Counted from the first letter of the stretch, positions 24,854 to 33,513 are shown. The stretch is 64,000 nucleotides of DNA from an uncultured Acetatifactor sp. (GCA_947589075.1 CANQBS010000002.1:1-64000), one strand, 5' to 3'. A program made the numbers and translations. The notes: generated from the letters alone by a model not told the origin.

Positions 24854-26269
24854 ATGAAAAAGAAATGGTTTACAAGCCCCGGAATGCGCATATTGTCCAT
24901 TATGCTGGGTGTGGCGGTTCTGGCGGCGGCACTACAGATCAGGGCTCTTGCCAATCCGGATTTCGCGGATCTGGAGAGGTCATGTACCTTAACGGTCCGT
25001 TATCCCTATGAGGCAGAGGACACCTTATCCAGTTCAGATTCTGTTTTACCGGAACCCTGGCGCTATGATATGGATCCTGAGGGCGGTCAGCCGGTAGTCC
25101 TGTTGGATCTGTATAAGGTTGCGGATGCTAAATCATCCAACCGTTATGATACCTACAGTTTTTCTGTGCTGGATGGATTCAAGGAGAATGATAAGTTGAA
25201 GGAGCTTCCCGACTGGATCGGCGCGGCGGACAGGGTAGAGGAGGATTCCACCTATTGGGATGAAATGGCGCAGGAAGCTGCAAAGACCGCCTTAGTGGAT
25301 AAAAAAGCCGAACCAGTTGTGACCGGCTATCAGCTCCATATGGGTTCTGCGGATGACAGCAGCTTGAATACAATTACGAAACTGAATGACGGAACAGAGT
25401 TAGGTTCCGGTCTGTATCTCCTGGTTCCCAGAGGTATCATTGACACGGGCGTTAATTCGGGAGACAGGGACGAAAGAGTAATTCCGGGCGCTGATTACAG
25501 AATGGTGGACAAAGACGGTGACGGAACGGAGGAAACCATCGTAACTTATGCGTATTCCAAGCGTTATGTCTACACCTTCTCACCGCAGCTGGTTTCCCTG
25601 CCGGGCAGAACCTCCGAGGGTTATCAGGACAACACCGGCGCCGATGCAGAGTGGGATTATGACGTAGAGATCGAACTTAAGATGGAGCGTGCATACCGCT
25701 ACGGCGATCTGCGGATCATCAAGGAGCTGCTGGTGCATGACACCATAGATCCTCTGGATGAGGTATATACAGATCCCTGCACCTTTGTTTTCCAGATCGA
25801 TGCGGTGCTGTACGGACAAAATGCGAATGGTACGGAGAATCAGCAGAAAACGCTCTGGGAGAGAAGCTGGAATAAAGCGATCCATTTCACGGAGGCCGGC
25901 TCTAATGATATCCTGATCGAACACATTCCTGCCTGTTCCCACATCACCGTAACGGAGATTTACTCCGGCGCCAAGTATGAATTCGTTGCAGATGACAATG
26001 GTGATTCCACGGATATGGTTGGGAATCTGGATATTGATGCGGATGACGAGGTAAAGATCACATATCAGAACATTTATGACAGGACAGAAAGCAACGGATA
26101 TGGCATCACCAACCATTTTGAAGATATGGGTGAGTTTGGACACAGCGGAACCGAAGGCAGCGGCAGATGGCAGTACCAAGAGCAGCCTCTGGAATCCGGT
26201 GAAGCAAATGCTGGAACCGTGCCGGAGAATGGGACTGAACCCTCAGGCTCTGAACCGGCCAATGAATAA
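24854..26269 (+). CDS. Secreted pilin-like protein without cell-wall anchor
   Basis: A 471-residue protein with a signal peptide (about 1-33, cleaved after ALA). The N-terminal half resembles pilin domains (GLYLLVPRG near residue 190), the C-terminal half has an Ig-like fold segment ending in HITVTEIYSGAKYEF. It ends in a Gly/Ser/Pro/Glu-rich tail with neither LPxTG nor a TM segment, so it is secreted or attached by another route, perhaps as a minor pilin joined by isopeptide bonds. The start at 24854 follows AAAGGAGGAG; a longer frame from 24815 has no ribosome site. It is 43 bp after the sortase. Confidence 0.7.
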   Translation: MKKKWFTSPGMRILSIMLGVAVLAAALQIRALANPDFADLERSCTLTVRYPYEAEDTLSSSDSVLPEPWRYDMDPEGGQPVVLLDLYKVADAKSSNRYDTYSFSVLDGFKENDKLKELPDWIGAADRVEEDSTYWDEMAQEAAKTALVDKKAEPVVTGYQLHMGSADDSSLNTITKLNDGTELGSGLYLLVPRGIIDTGVNSGDRDERVIPGADYRMVDKDGDGTEETIVTYAYSKRYVYTFSPQLVSLPGRTSEGYQDNTGADAEWDYDVEIELKMERAYRYGDLRIIKELLVHDTIDPLDEVYTDPCTFVFQIDAVLYGQNANGTENQQKTLWERSWNKAIHFTEAGSNDILIEHIPACSHITVTEIYSGAKYEFVADDNGDSTDMVGNLDIDADDEVKITYQNIYDRTESNGYGITNHFEDMGEFGHSGTEGSGRWQYQEQPLESGEANAGTVPENGTEPSGSEPANE

Positions 26270-26288
26270 AGATAGGAGGGCGTGAGAT

Positions 26289-26885
26289 ATGAAGAAGAGC
26301 AGTGTGATTCTGGCGGCCCTTGCGATGGTATTGGTCTTAGGGGCAGGTGCGGGAAGCGCCTGGGCGTATTTTACCACCTATGTGGAAGCTGAAGGCGGCT
26401 ACGTCGTGAATCTTGGCGATACCACCAGGATCCAGGAGGACGTAACTTATCTGCATAAGGCGGTTACGATTACCAGTGAGACCACATCGCAGCCTGTCTG
26501 GATCAGAGTAAAGGCTTATTATGCAGAAGGAGATCTGACGATCGAATCGAGCACAGGAAAGTGGTCAAAAGGCGAAAACGATGATGGCTGGTGGTATTAC
26601 GCCGATATCGTAAAGGCCGGAGAAACCACGGATGTTCTGGATGTTACCATCAGTGTTCCCAAGGAGAGCATCAATGAGAAGATCCCGGTTGAGGACTTTG
26701 ATGTGGTTGTGATTTACGAGAGCACACCTGTTGAGTATGATGATGCCGGAAAGCCGGTTCCCAATGATCCGAAGCTGGTGGATTGGGATAAGAAGATGGA
26801 TAAGGATAAGGATATTACCGATCCTTACGATGGCGAGAGCCAGATCCCGGATGGAAACGCTCAGGAAGGAGGCGAGGGCGTATGA
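26289..26885 (+). CDS. SipW-type signal peptide protein, TasA-like
   Basis: A 198-residue exported protein. The leader MKKSSVILAALAMVLVL...AWAYFTTYVEA has the hydrophobic core and the AYFTT junction typical of substrates of SipW-like peptidases, such as the amyloid fibre protein TasA. The mature domain is beta-rich (PVWIRVKAYYAEGDL, TTDVLDVTISVP) with an acidic C-terminal tail. There is no LPxTG or TM anchor. The gene starts 19 bp after its neighbour and its stop overlaps the next start. It is probably processed by the SipW-like enzyme at 29610; fibre formation is inferred from family and context only. Confidence 0.7.
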   Translation: MKKSSVILAALAMVLVLGAGAGSAWAYFTTYVEAEGGYVVNLGDTTRIQEDVTYLHKAVTITSETTSQPVWIRVKAYYAEGDLTIESSTGKWSKGENDDGWWYYADIVKAGETTDVLDVTISVPKESINEKIPVEDFDVVVIYESTPVEYDDAGKPVPNDPKLVDWDKKMDKDKDITDPYDGESQIPDGNAQEGGEGV

Positions 26886-27856
26886 TGAAGAAAATGAAGA
26901 AATTAGCCTTCTCTCCCGCGGGAACCATTGTGATGTTTGTGGCGGCGGTGGTACTGCTTCTGTCAAGTTCTATCGGCGGGGCAAGGGCTGCTCTGACCTA
27001 TCAGTCTGACACCTATACCTCCCAGTTCCAGATGTATGACATCGGTGTAACCCTTCAGGAGAATTGGAAGCAGACGGTCGTGGTCCCCGGCAAGGACATT
27101 GTTGACGAAGAAGGCAATGTGACCGGCAAAGAGCCGGATACTGTGAATACCAAGGACGACTGGCACGATGTATCCTGGAGGAATTATAACGATAATGGAA
27201 CCTGGAATGAGGGTACCAACGGGCTTCTGACTCATATGCTGCCGGATGAGGATGGCGACGGCAAGGCGGATCCCCTGATCATTGGCAAGATTTATAACGA
27301 AGAAATGCGTGTCCGCAACAGCGGAAGCATTAATCAGTTTGTCCGTGTCACAATTTATAAATATTGGATGGAAAAAACCGGTGTGGATAAGGACGGCAAT
27401 GATATCTGGACAAAAGTCCGCAGCGTATCTGAGAAGGATGAGACCACTTCTCCGGATAACATTGTGCTGAACCTCCTGTGTGACGCAGAGGGTGTGAATA
27501 ATGGCTGGATCCTAGACAAAGCTTCCTCCACGCCCGAGAGAACGATTCTGTATTATAACAGACTTCTGAATGTGAATTCGTATACTCCCGCTTTCTGTGA
27601 TACGCTTCAGATCGACCGGGCCATTAACTGGAAGGTGACTGAGACCAAGACGGAAGTAAAGGACGGTTACATCAATGTGGTTACCACATTTGACTATGAT
27701 GGACATAAGTTCATGCTGGAAGTGGATGTGGATGCAGTCCAGGAGCATAATGCAGTGGACGCCATCAGGAGCGCATGGGGACTCGACCTGCAGATGAACA
27801 CAGACGCTGCAGGCAATAAGACCCTGGTTCTTCCGGCAGCGATGACAGAAGGGTAA
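26882..27856 (+). CDS. Second SipW-type exported protein
   Basis: A 324-residue protein whose first residues overlap the previous stop (ATGA). The N-terminus is basic, then a hydrophobic core (about 15-35) ending in GGARAALTYQSDTYTSQF, again similar to SipW-dependent leaders. The mature part contains QFVRVTIYKYWMEK near residue 155, which matches the N-[QF]VRV strand seen in TasA-like domains. No sortase signal or C-terminal TM is present. With the preceding gene it forms a likely fibre subunit pair. The function is not established from the sequence. Confidence 0.68.
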   Translation: MMKKMKKLAFSPAGTIVMFVAAVVLLLSSSIGGARAALTYQSDTYTSQFQMYDIGVTLQENWKQTVVVPGKDIVDEEGNVTGKEPDTVNTKDDWHDVSWRNYNDNGTWNEGTNGLLTHMLPDEDGDGKADPLIIGKIYNEEMRVRNSGSINQFVRVTIYKYWMEKTGVDKDGNDIWTKVRSVSEKDETTSPDNIVLNLLCDAEGVNNGWILDKASSTPERTILYYNRLLNVNSYTPAFCDTLQIDRAINWKVTETKTEVKDGYINVVTTFDYDGHKFMLEVDVDAVQEHNAVDAIRSAWGLDLQMNTDAAGNKTLVLPAAMTEG

Positions 27857-27870
27857 AGGAGGGTAAAAGG

Positions 27871-28596
27871 ATGAAAAAGAAAATGAGAATAACTGCCCTC
27901 CTGCTGGGGATGCTTCTTATGGTTATGATGCCGGTCAGAGTCAATGCTGAGACTTATTACGGCAATGCCGGCTGGGGAGTGACCTTTACAGCGGATAAGC
28001 AGATGGTAAGCAACTTCTCGACCGACAATATCAATGATGTGGTAGGCGGAATGCAGCCCGGGGATACTGTGATCGTTACCCTGACCCTGAAAAATGAAAA
28101 TGAAGAAAAGACGGACTGGTATATGACCAACCAGGTGTTAAAATCCCTGGAGGACAGCAGCAGCGCTGCAGGCGGTGCGTACACCTACATTCTTACCTAT
28201 ACGGATCACGAAGGAAAACAGAGTTCTCTGTACAGCAGCGATACCGTCGGCGGTGAAGTAGTCGGCGGAGGCGGAGAAGGTCTGCACGAGGCAACAAACG
28301 CCCTGAAGGATTTCTTCTATCTGGATGAGCTTGCAAAAGGTCAGACGGGAACCATTACTCTCCAGATCGCTCTGGACGGTGAAACCCAGGGCAACAGCTA
28401 TCAGGATACTCTGGCAAACCTGTCTATGAATTTCGCGGTGGAGCTGGAAAGCGATCTGCCTCCCATTCAGCTGGTTAAAACAGGCGATGAGAATCTTCCT
28501 GTGATCCTGGTGATCCTGATGGCGACTGCAGGTGTTGTGCTGATGGGACTTTCCATTTACAGCATGGTTTTGAATCGTAAAGCAAGAAGGGGGTAG
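27871..28596 (+). CDS. Surface protein with variant sorting signal (VKTGD)
   Basis: A 241-residue exported protein. It has a signal peptide (1-26, cleaved after VNA), a beta-rich domain with GDTVIVTLTLKNENEEKTDWY, and a C-terminal QLVKTGDENL motif followed by a TM helix and NRKARRG. VKTGD replaces canonical LPxTG, so it may use a sortase with different specificity or simply stay membrane-anchored. The ribosome site is AAAGGAGGG. The repeat of DTVIVTLTLKN-like text suggests relation to the alternate-length TasA-like neighbours. It lies 14 bp from the previous gene. Confidence 0.68.
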   Translation: MKKKMRITALLLGMLLMVMMPVRVNAETYYGNAGWGVTFTADKQMVSNFSTDNINDVVGGMQPGDTVIVTLTLKNENEEKTDWYMTNQVLKSLEDSSSAAGGAYTYILTYTDHEGKQSSLYSSDTVGGEVVGGGGEGLHEATNALKDFFYLDELAKGQTGTITLQIALDGETQGNSYQDTLANLSMNFAVELESDLPPIQLVKTGDENLPVILVILMATAGVVLMGLSIYSMVLNRKARRG

Positions 28597-28600
28597 AGGG

Positions 28601-29617
28601 ATGAAATCATTAAAGAAAGCAATGAAGCTTTTGGCGTGGTCGTTAGTTATGTGCCTGATTTTTTCCATTCAGATTCCCGCATCCGCAAAGGACTATTCCT
28701 ATACAGTAAGATTTTTTGCCGGCAAGCAGGGCAGCTTTAATGAGAATGCTGTGAATAATCTGACTGTAGTGGACAGCAAAGGTAAGAGAAAAGAAGTAAA
28801 CGTCAAGGATTTAAGCGGCAATGACTTGGAGTCAGGCGTAAAGGTGGAGCGGGAGAAGGATGGTTCTGCCCTGGTGATTTCCAACCTGACCGCAGGGGAT
28901 CGGGTGAGCTTCAATAATAATCTGATGTCCCTGAATAATGGAAAATATTATATTAAAGGTATCAGGGAGAGCGGAAAGGACAATAATACAGTAGGAACCT
29001 TCAATATGTCTTCCATCAGCGTAAATTCGGATGCGGATTATGTGGTGGCTTATGGTATTCTCGGCGACTCTGTGGCTTATACCGTCAATTATGTGGATAC
29101 GGAAGGCAATGAGCTGATTCCCAGTGAAACCTATTACGGCAACATCGGCGACAGCATAGTGGTAGCTTTCGTATACATTGAGGGTTATTTCCCTCAGGCT
29201 TATAACCTGGGACGTACTCTGAGTTCAGATCCTTCTCAGAACGTATTTACCTTCGTGTATACCAGAATCGGCGGAACTGCGCTGGAAGGACCCGGAGCAG
29301 GTGAGGGAACGAATTTTGGACCTGGTGAAGGCGGAGCCGGCGGTGAAGGCGGCGGTGGTGTCGGACCTGGCGGAGAGGTGATTGATGAGAATAACCCTCC
29401 TCTGGATGAAGGACCCAGTGATTTTGATAACCTGGACGATGAAGATACGCCTTTGGGTAACCTGGACGGGTTGAACGATGGACCTCTGTTCGGTCTGGAT
29501 GCGCTGCAGATTCCTTTGGCAGGTAAAATTGCGATCGGTGCAGGCGCCCTTGCCGTTATCATTCTGGCATTGTGGTTTGCTCTGATGGCGAAGAAAAAGA
29601 AGGAAGAAGATGAATAG
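28601..29617 (+). CDS. Membrane-anchored surface protein with MucBP-like domain
   Basis: A 338-residue protein with a signal peptide (about 1-29, ASA-KDY). Residues about 155-205 (YTVNYVDTEGNELIPSETYY) match the MucBP/Ig-like pattern of mucin-binding proteins. A Gly/Glu/Pro-rich linker (about 220-290) and a C-terminal TM (about 305-330) with KKKKEEDE follow. No LPxTG is present, so it should be held in the membrane. It overlaps the SipW-like peptidase start by 8 bp, which couples their translation. A role as pilus/fibre base or anchor is possible. Confidence 0.68.
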   Translation: MKSLKKAMKLLAWSLVMCLIFSIQIPASAKDYSYTVRFFAGKQGSFNENAVNNLTVVDSKGKRKEVNVKDLSGNDLESGVKVEREKDGSALVISNLTAGDRVSFNNNLMSLNNGKYYIKGIRESGKDNNTVGTFNMSSISVNSDADYVVAYGILGDSVAYTVNYVDTEGNELIPSETYYGNIGDSIVVAFVYIEGYFPQAYNLGRTLSSDPSQNVFTFVYTRIGGTALEGPGAGEGTNFGPGEGGAGGEGGGGVGPGGEVIDENNPPLDEGPSDFDNLDDEDTPLGNLDGLNDGPLFGLDALQIPLAGKIAIGAGALAVIILALWFALMAKKKKEEDE

Positions 29618-30164
29618 AAAACAGGGACCAAACCGCCTGGTTCGGTTGGTCCCTGTTCTCTGCAATATCCTGGGAACAATCATTCTGCTTACGGTGGTTT
29701 TAAGCTGTCTGCCGATAGCTGTGCCAAAATTTATGGGCTACAATGTTTTTGCTGTGGTGAGCGGAAGCATGGAGCCGGAAATTTCGGTTGGGAGCGCCGT
29801 TTATGTGGAATCGGTCGCACCATGGAAGGTAACTGCGGGGGATGTGATCGCATTTTACAGCGGGGATTCCGTTGTAGTGCATCGAGTGGTGTCCAATGAC
29901 CAGACGCTGCAGGAATTTGTGACGAAGGGTGATGCCAATGCTATGGAAGATATCAATGCGGTCAGCTATGACCGCTTGATCGGACATGTTGTGCGGAGCC
30001 TGCCGGGGATTGGACAGATGATGTTTCTATACACCAGTACTTTTGGAAAATTGTGTGTGATCTGTTTCGTAGCTCTGGGTGTGGTGCTGAACGTTATGGC
30101 AGGCCAATTGAGGACCATGCAGAAAACACATGATTTTGAGGCGGAGAGACGAAATGCAAAGTAG
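29610..30164 (+). CDS. sipW: SipW-like signal peptidase I (Ser-His type)
   Basis: A 184-residue membrane protease. A TM segment spans about 16-38, the nucleophile is S53 in VSGSMEP, and the general base is H91 in VVHRVV instead of Lys, the hallmark of the ER/SipW class. A second TM lies near 140-162. In Bacillus SipW processes TasA and TapA; here two SipW-type leaders lie directly upstream, supporting the same role. It overlaps both neighbours (8 bp and 11 bp). Codons 4-16 contain a strong RNA hairpin (29621-29656) that could limit its translation. Confidence 0.9.
   Translation: MNRKQGPNRLVRLVPVLCNILGTIILLTVVLSCLPIAVPKFMGYNVFAVVSGSMEPEISVGSAVYVESVAPWKVTAGDVIAFYSGDSVVVHRVVSNDQTLQEFVTKGDANAMEDINAVSYDRLIGHVVRSLPGIGQMMFLYTSTFGKLCVICFVALGVVLNVMAGQLRTMQKTHDFEAERRNAK
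29621..29656 (+). promoter_or_regulatory. Hairpin in the first codons of sipW
   Basis: ACAGGGACCAA-A-CCG pairs with CGG-TTGGTCCCTGT around a 7-base loop, 14 bp with one bulged A. It begins 8 bases after the sipW ATG. No T-run follows, so it is more likely a translational or stability element than a terminator. Confidence 0.55.
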
Positions 30165-31377
30165 TTCTGAAGCGGATGCTTTACAGGTAAAAACCTTTGG
30201 AGGCTTTTCCCTGACCTGGAAGGGGAAAAGCCTGACCAGAAGTTCTAAAACAGGGGAATCACAGTTCATTTATCTGATGCAGCTGCTCCTTCATAATCGT
30301 AAGGACGGAATCAGCCGGGAGCGCATCGAGGAATTGCTGTTTGTGGACCGGGAGATCGAAAACATCCATCACGCCCTGAGAAGCGTGGTATATAACGCGA
30401 AAAGAAAGCTCAGACAGGCAGGACTTCCCGAAGTGAATTATATTGAAATGCGGAAGGGTATCCTGTATTGGACTGATCAGGTGCCTGTGGCTGAAGATGC
30501 GGAGATTTTTGAATCCCTTTATCATGCTGCGGAGGCTGAAACGGATACGGACAGGCAGCTTAAGCTGTACCTGGATGCTGTGCATTGTTATACCGGCGAG
30601 TTCCTTCCTACACAGGCAGGTATTATATGGGTGGCTCAGGAGGCCAAACGTTACAGGAGTATGTTTTGTTCCTGCGTGGAAAGTGCTGTGTCTCTCCTTA
30701 GATTACATCAGGACTTTACTGCTATGGAGGAATTGGGAAATTATGCCGTGGGGATTCAGCCCCTTGCAGACTGGGAAACCGTGATCATGGAAGCCCTGGT
30801 CTCCCAGGGACGGTATAAGGAAGCCCAGAAGCTCTATGAAGATACTGTGGAGTATTATTCCCAGGAACAGGGGCTCAGGCCTTCCAGGAAGCTGAATGAA
30901 CTGCTGAGCAGGCTGGGGACCCAGATGCTGCATCAGTATGCTACGCTGGATGAGATTCAGAAGGCGCTGGCGGAGCAGGTCGGAGAACAGAGACCGGGAG
31001 GCTATCTGTGTCCGTATCCTGTTTTTAAAGGTATTTACCGTGTAATAGAGCGCCTGATAGAACGGGGCGGACAATCCGTGTATCTGATGCTTTGTACCGT
31101 AGTGGACAGCAAGGGCAATCCCATGCGGGAAGGTTCCATTCTGGATGATCTTTCCCCCAGGCTGGAGGAAGCTGTCCAGAAATCCGTGCGTCATAGCGAT
31201 GTGGTCTGTCGGTATGGAAAAGGACAATATCTGGTCCTGTTGATCAACACTACCAGGGAGAACTGTAAGATTATTCAAAAAAGGATCAATCAGAATTTTA
31301 TCGTAGGTCGTCAGCGGATCGGAGTTCAGTATTATGTGAATAGTGTGATCAGTTCCTTTGCCGGAGACAGGTTTTAA
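30154..31377 (+). CDS. BTAD-type transcriptional regulator with degenerate GGDEF-like C-terminus
   Basis: A 407-residue regulator. An N-terminal winged-helix-like domain (about 8-100; VKTFGGFSLTWKGK, then ISRERIEELLF) is followed by a bacterial transcriptional activator domain (about 105-250) with TPR-like helices and LPTQAGIIWVAQEAKRY. The C-terminal part (about 275-400) has the layout of a GGDEF domain, SVRHSDVVCRYGKGQYLVLL, in which the catalytic GG(D/E)EF is GKGQY, so it should not make cyclic-di-GMP but could bind a ligand. The start at 30154 follows GGAG. It overlaps sipW and probably controls the surface-fibre locus. Confidence 0.78.
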   Translation: MQSSSEADALQVKTFGGFSLTWKGKSLTRSSKTGESQFIYLMQLLLHNRKDGISRERIEELLFVDREIENIHHALRSVVYNAKRKLRQAGLPEVNYIEMRKGILYWTDQVPVAEDAEIFESLYHAAEAETDTDRQLKLYLDAVHCYTGEFLPTQAGIIWVAQEAKRYRSMFCSCVESAVSLLRLHQDFTAMEELGNYAVGIQPLADWETVIMEALVSQGRYKEAQKLYEDTVEYYSQEQGLRPSRKLNELLSRLGTQMLHQYATLDEIQKALAEQVGEQRPGGYLCPYPVFKGIYRVIERLIERGGQSVYLMLCTVVDSKGNPMREGSILDDLSPRLEEAVQKSVRHSDVVCRYGKGQYLVLLINTTRENCKIIQKRINQNFIVGRQRIGVQYYVNSVISSFAGDRF

Positions 31378-31446
31378 AAGCAGATGAAGAAATTGTAAAA
31401 ACAGGTGTGGGAGTTAAGTGAAGATGAAGTGAGGAGGAGATCGGGC

Positions 31447-31947
31447 ATGGAGAAATCCCAATGGTATATCGGTACGCCCAACGGGGTGGTTCTGTGCGTG
31501 GAAGAGATTGCAGCCGGAAGGATGAAAGGTCATTTTTACCATAATTACAGTGAAGCGGGAACTGCTTTTTCCAGCGCTGACGAATTGCTTTTCGAACTGG
31601 AACAGTTTTATGATATGCTGCAATTTCCTCATCCTACCACTAACAGCCGTTCCTTTCAGGGACAACAGGCAGTAAAGAATCAGAAACAGGAAAAGGTGAA
31701 GATTATGAGTGATGACAATCTGTTGAGCAAGCATGGTGATCTGGGAACTTTTATTATAAGGGTGCAGCACCGTCAGAACAACAGCTGGCAGGGGCGCATT
31801 ACCTGGATGGAAAAAAATAAGACGATCAGCTTCCGTTCCATTTGGGAGATGATCAAACTGATCGCCAGCGCACTGGATACCGTCAGTGTGCAGGAGGGAG
31901 AAGATACAGAGCAGTCCTGGGATGATGAGCCCGGGAAGGGATGCTGA
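31447..31947 (+). CDS. Unknown small protein at the end of the surface-fibre locus
   Basis: A 166-residue soluble protein that I do not recognise. The start at 31447 follows GAGGAGGAG; an earlier in-frame ATG at 31405 has no such site. Two halves can be seen: residues 1-60 (WYIGTPNGVVLCVEEI) and, after a Gln/Lys-rich linker, residues about 90-150 (GTFIIRVQHRQNNSWQGRITW and FRSIWEMIKLIASAL). The second half looks like a small beta-sheet plus helix fold. There is no signal peptide. As it follows the regulator with 69 bp, it may be a PilZ-like or adaptor protein for the locus, but that is speculation. Confidence 0.55.
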   Translation: MEKSQWYIGTPNGVVLCVEEIAAGRMKGHFYHNYSEAGTAFSSADELLFELEQFYDMLQFPHPTTNSRSFQGQQAVKNQKQEKVKIMSDDNLLSKHGDLGTFIIRVQHRQNNSWQGRITWMEKNKTISFRSIWEMIKLIASALDTVSVQEGEDTEQSWDDEPGKGC

Positions 31948-32027
31948 CCCTGATAGGATCATTGACCCTGAAAGGGAAGCTGACCCTGATAGGACTGCCC
32001 GGGCATGTTTGAAAGAGTTTGCTGAGA

Positions 32028-32062
32028 AAGCCGGAAAAAACATTTGTATTTTTCCGGCTTTT
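32028..32062 (+). terminator. Terminator ending the surface-fibre locus
   Basis: AAAGCCGGAAAAA pairs with TTTTTCCGGCTTT around an 8-base loop, followed by TTTGTG. The promoter for tig overlaps its right arm. Confidence 0.85.
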
Positions 32063-32072
32063 GTGTTATAAT
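32044..32072 (+). promoter_or_regulatory. Sigma-A promoter for tig
   Basis: TTGTAT (32044-32049), a 17-bp spacer and a perfect TATAAT (32067-32072) with extended TGT. The -35 lies in the loop of the upstream terminator. Confidence 0.65.
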
Positions 32073-32145
32073 CGAACAATGACTGTGACAATGTATTTAT
32101 TTGGTAATTTTCGGGCACAGAGGCGATGAAGGAGGAAATGTAACG

Positions 32146-33432
32146 ATGGGTTTACAGGTAGAGAAATTAGAGAAGAACATGGCAATACTGACCATTGAGG
32201 TGCCTGCAGAAGAACTGGAGAAGGCAATCGAAGGGGCTTACCGGAAGAACAGGAACAAGATCAGCATTCCCGGTTTCCGCAAGGGCAAGGCTCCCCGTAA
32301 GATGATTGAACAGATGTATGGTAAGGGCGTATTCTATGAGGATGCCGCCAACGCCCTGATCCCTGACGCCTATGAGAAGGCTGTGGAGGAGTGCGGCGAG
32401 GAGATCGTGTCTTCCCCTAAGATCAGTGTCACCCAGATAGAATCCGGGAAGCCCTTTATTTTTACGGCAGAGGTTGCCCTGAAGCCTGTGGTGACCCTGG
32501 GAGCATATAAGGGCGTGGAGGTTCCCAAGGCGGATGTGGAAGTGACGGATGAGGAAGTGGACGCCGAGGTGGAGAAGGAGCGGGAAAACAGCGCCAGAAC
32601 CATTACCGTTGAGGGCAGACCCGTAAAAGACGGAGACATGACCGTAATTGATTTTGAAGGCTTTGTGGACGGAGTTGCCTTTGAGGGCGGCAAGGGGACG
32701 GATTATCCTCTGACCATCGGCTCCGGAACCTTTATCCCCGGTTTTGAGGAAGCCCTGATCGGCGCCCAGATCGGCGTGGAGACGGATGTGAACGTAACCT
32801 TCCCTGAGGATTATCAGGCGGCGGAGCTGGCAGGCAAGGCGGCTGTGTTCAAGTGTACCGTGAAAGAGATCAAGGAAAAGGAGCTTCCCGAGCTGGACGA
32901 TGAGTTCGCCAGCGAGGTATCCGTTTATGAGACTCTGGCCGAGTATCGGGACAGCGTGAAGAACAAGCTGGCTGAGAAGAAGGCGGAGGATGCTAAGAAC
33001 GCCAGGGAAGAAGCTGTGATCGACGCCATTATCGCAGGCGCTGAGATGGAGATCCCTGACGCTATGGTGGAGACCCAGCAGAGGCAGATGGCGGATGATT
33101 TCGCCAACCGGATCGAGACCCAGGGACTTTCCATGGAGCAGTATATGCAGTTCACCGGCATGACTGAGGAGAAGCTGCTGGAGCAGATTAAGCCCCAGGC
33201 TTTAAAGCGGATCCAGTCCCGTCTTGTGCTGGAGGCAGTTGTGGCAGCGGAAGGCATCACCGCCAGTGAAGAGGACTTTGAGGCCGAGGTTGCCAAGATG
33301 GCTGAAAGCTATAAGATGGAGACCGATAAGGTGAAGGAGCTTCTGGGAGAGAACGGAAAGAAGCAGGTCATGGAAGACATCTGCGTGAACAAGGCTGTGG
33401 AATTTGCAGTGGAGAACGCAGTGGAGAAATAA
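32146..33432 (+). CDS. tig: Trigger factor, ribosome-associated chaperone
   Basis: A 428-residue protein of normal length. The N-terminal ribosome-binding domain contains FRKGKAPRKMIEQMYG (residues about 46-61, including the FRxGxxP signature). An FKBP-type prolyl isomerase domain lies near 160-245 (VIDFEGFVDG, FIPGFEEALIGA). The C-terminal chaperone helices reach 428. It assists nascent chain folding and peptidyl-prolyl isomerisation. The ATG at 32146 follows AAGGAGG; the frame opens earlier at 32101 but without a ribosome site. It heads the tig-clpP-clpX-lon cluster, and clpP has its own promoter. Confidence 0.97.
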   Translation: MGLQVEKLEKNMAILTIEVPAEELEKAIEGAYRKNRNKISIPGFRKGKAPRKMIEQMYGKGVFYEDAANALIPDAYEKAVEECGEEIVSSPKISVTQIESGKPFIFTAEVALKPVVTLGAYKGVEVPKADVEVTDEEVDAEVEKERENSARTITVEGRPVKDGDMTVIDFEGFVDGVAFEGGKGTDYPLTIGSGTFIPGFEEALIGAQIGVETDVNVTFPEDYQAAELAGKAAVFKCTVKEIKEKELPELDDEFASEVSVYETLAEYRDSVKNKLAEKKAEDAKNAREEAVIDAIIAGAEMEIPDAMVETQQRQMADDFANRIETQGLSMEQYMQFTGMTEEKLLEQIKPQALKRIQSRLVLEAVVAAEGITASEEDFEAEVAKMAESYKMETDKVKELLGENGKKQVMEDICVNKAVEFAVENAVEK

Positions 33433-33513
33433 GGAAATAAAAGGAAATCATTGTCTCAAAAATGGATATGTCTAAACAGGGGATTAAGTTTTTCTTAAAT
33501 CCTCTGTTTATGA

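Noticed and set aside
29281..29400. Collagen-like or separate gene in the Gly-rich stretch
   Set aside because: The Gly/Glu/Pro-rich text is the linker of the MucBP-like protein, in frame with both the signal peptide and the C-terminal TM.
31940..31996. Direct repeat GCTGACCCTGATAGGA as an attachment site
   Set aside because: The two copies are only about 40 bp apart, between a stop codon and a terminator, and no integrase is near.
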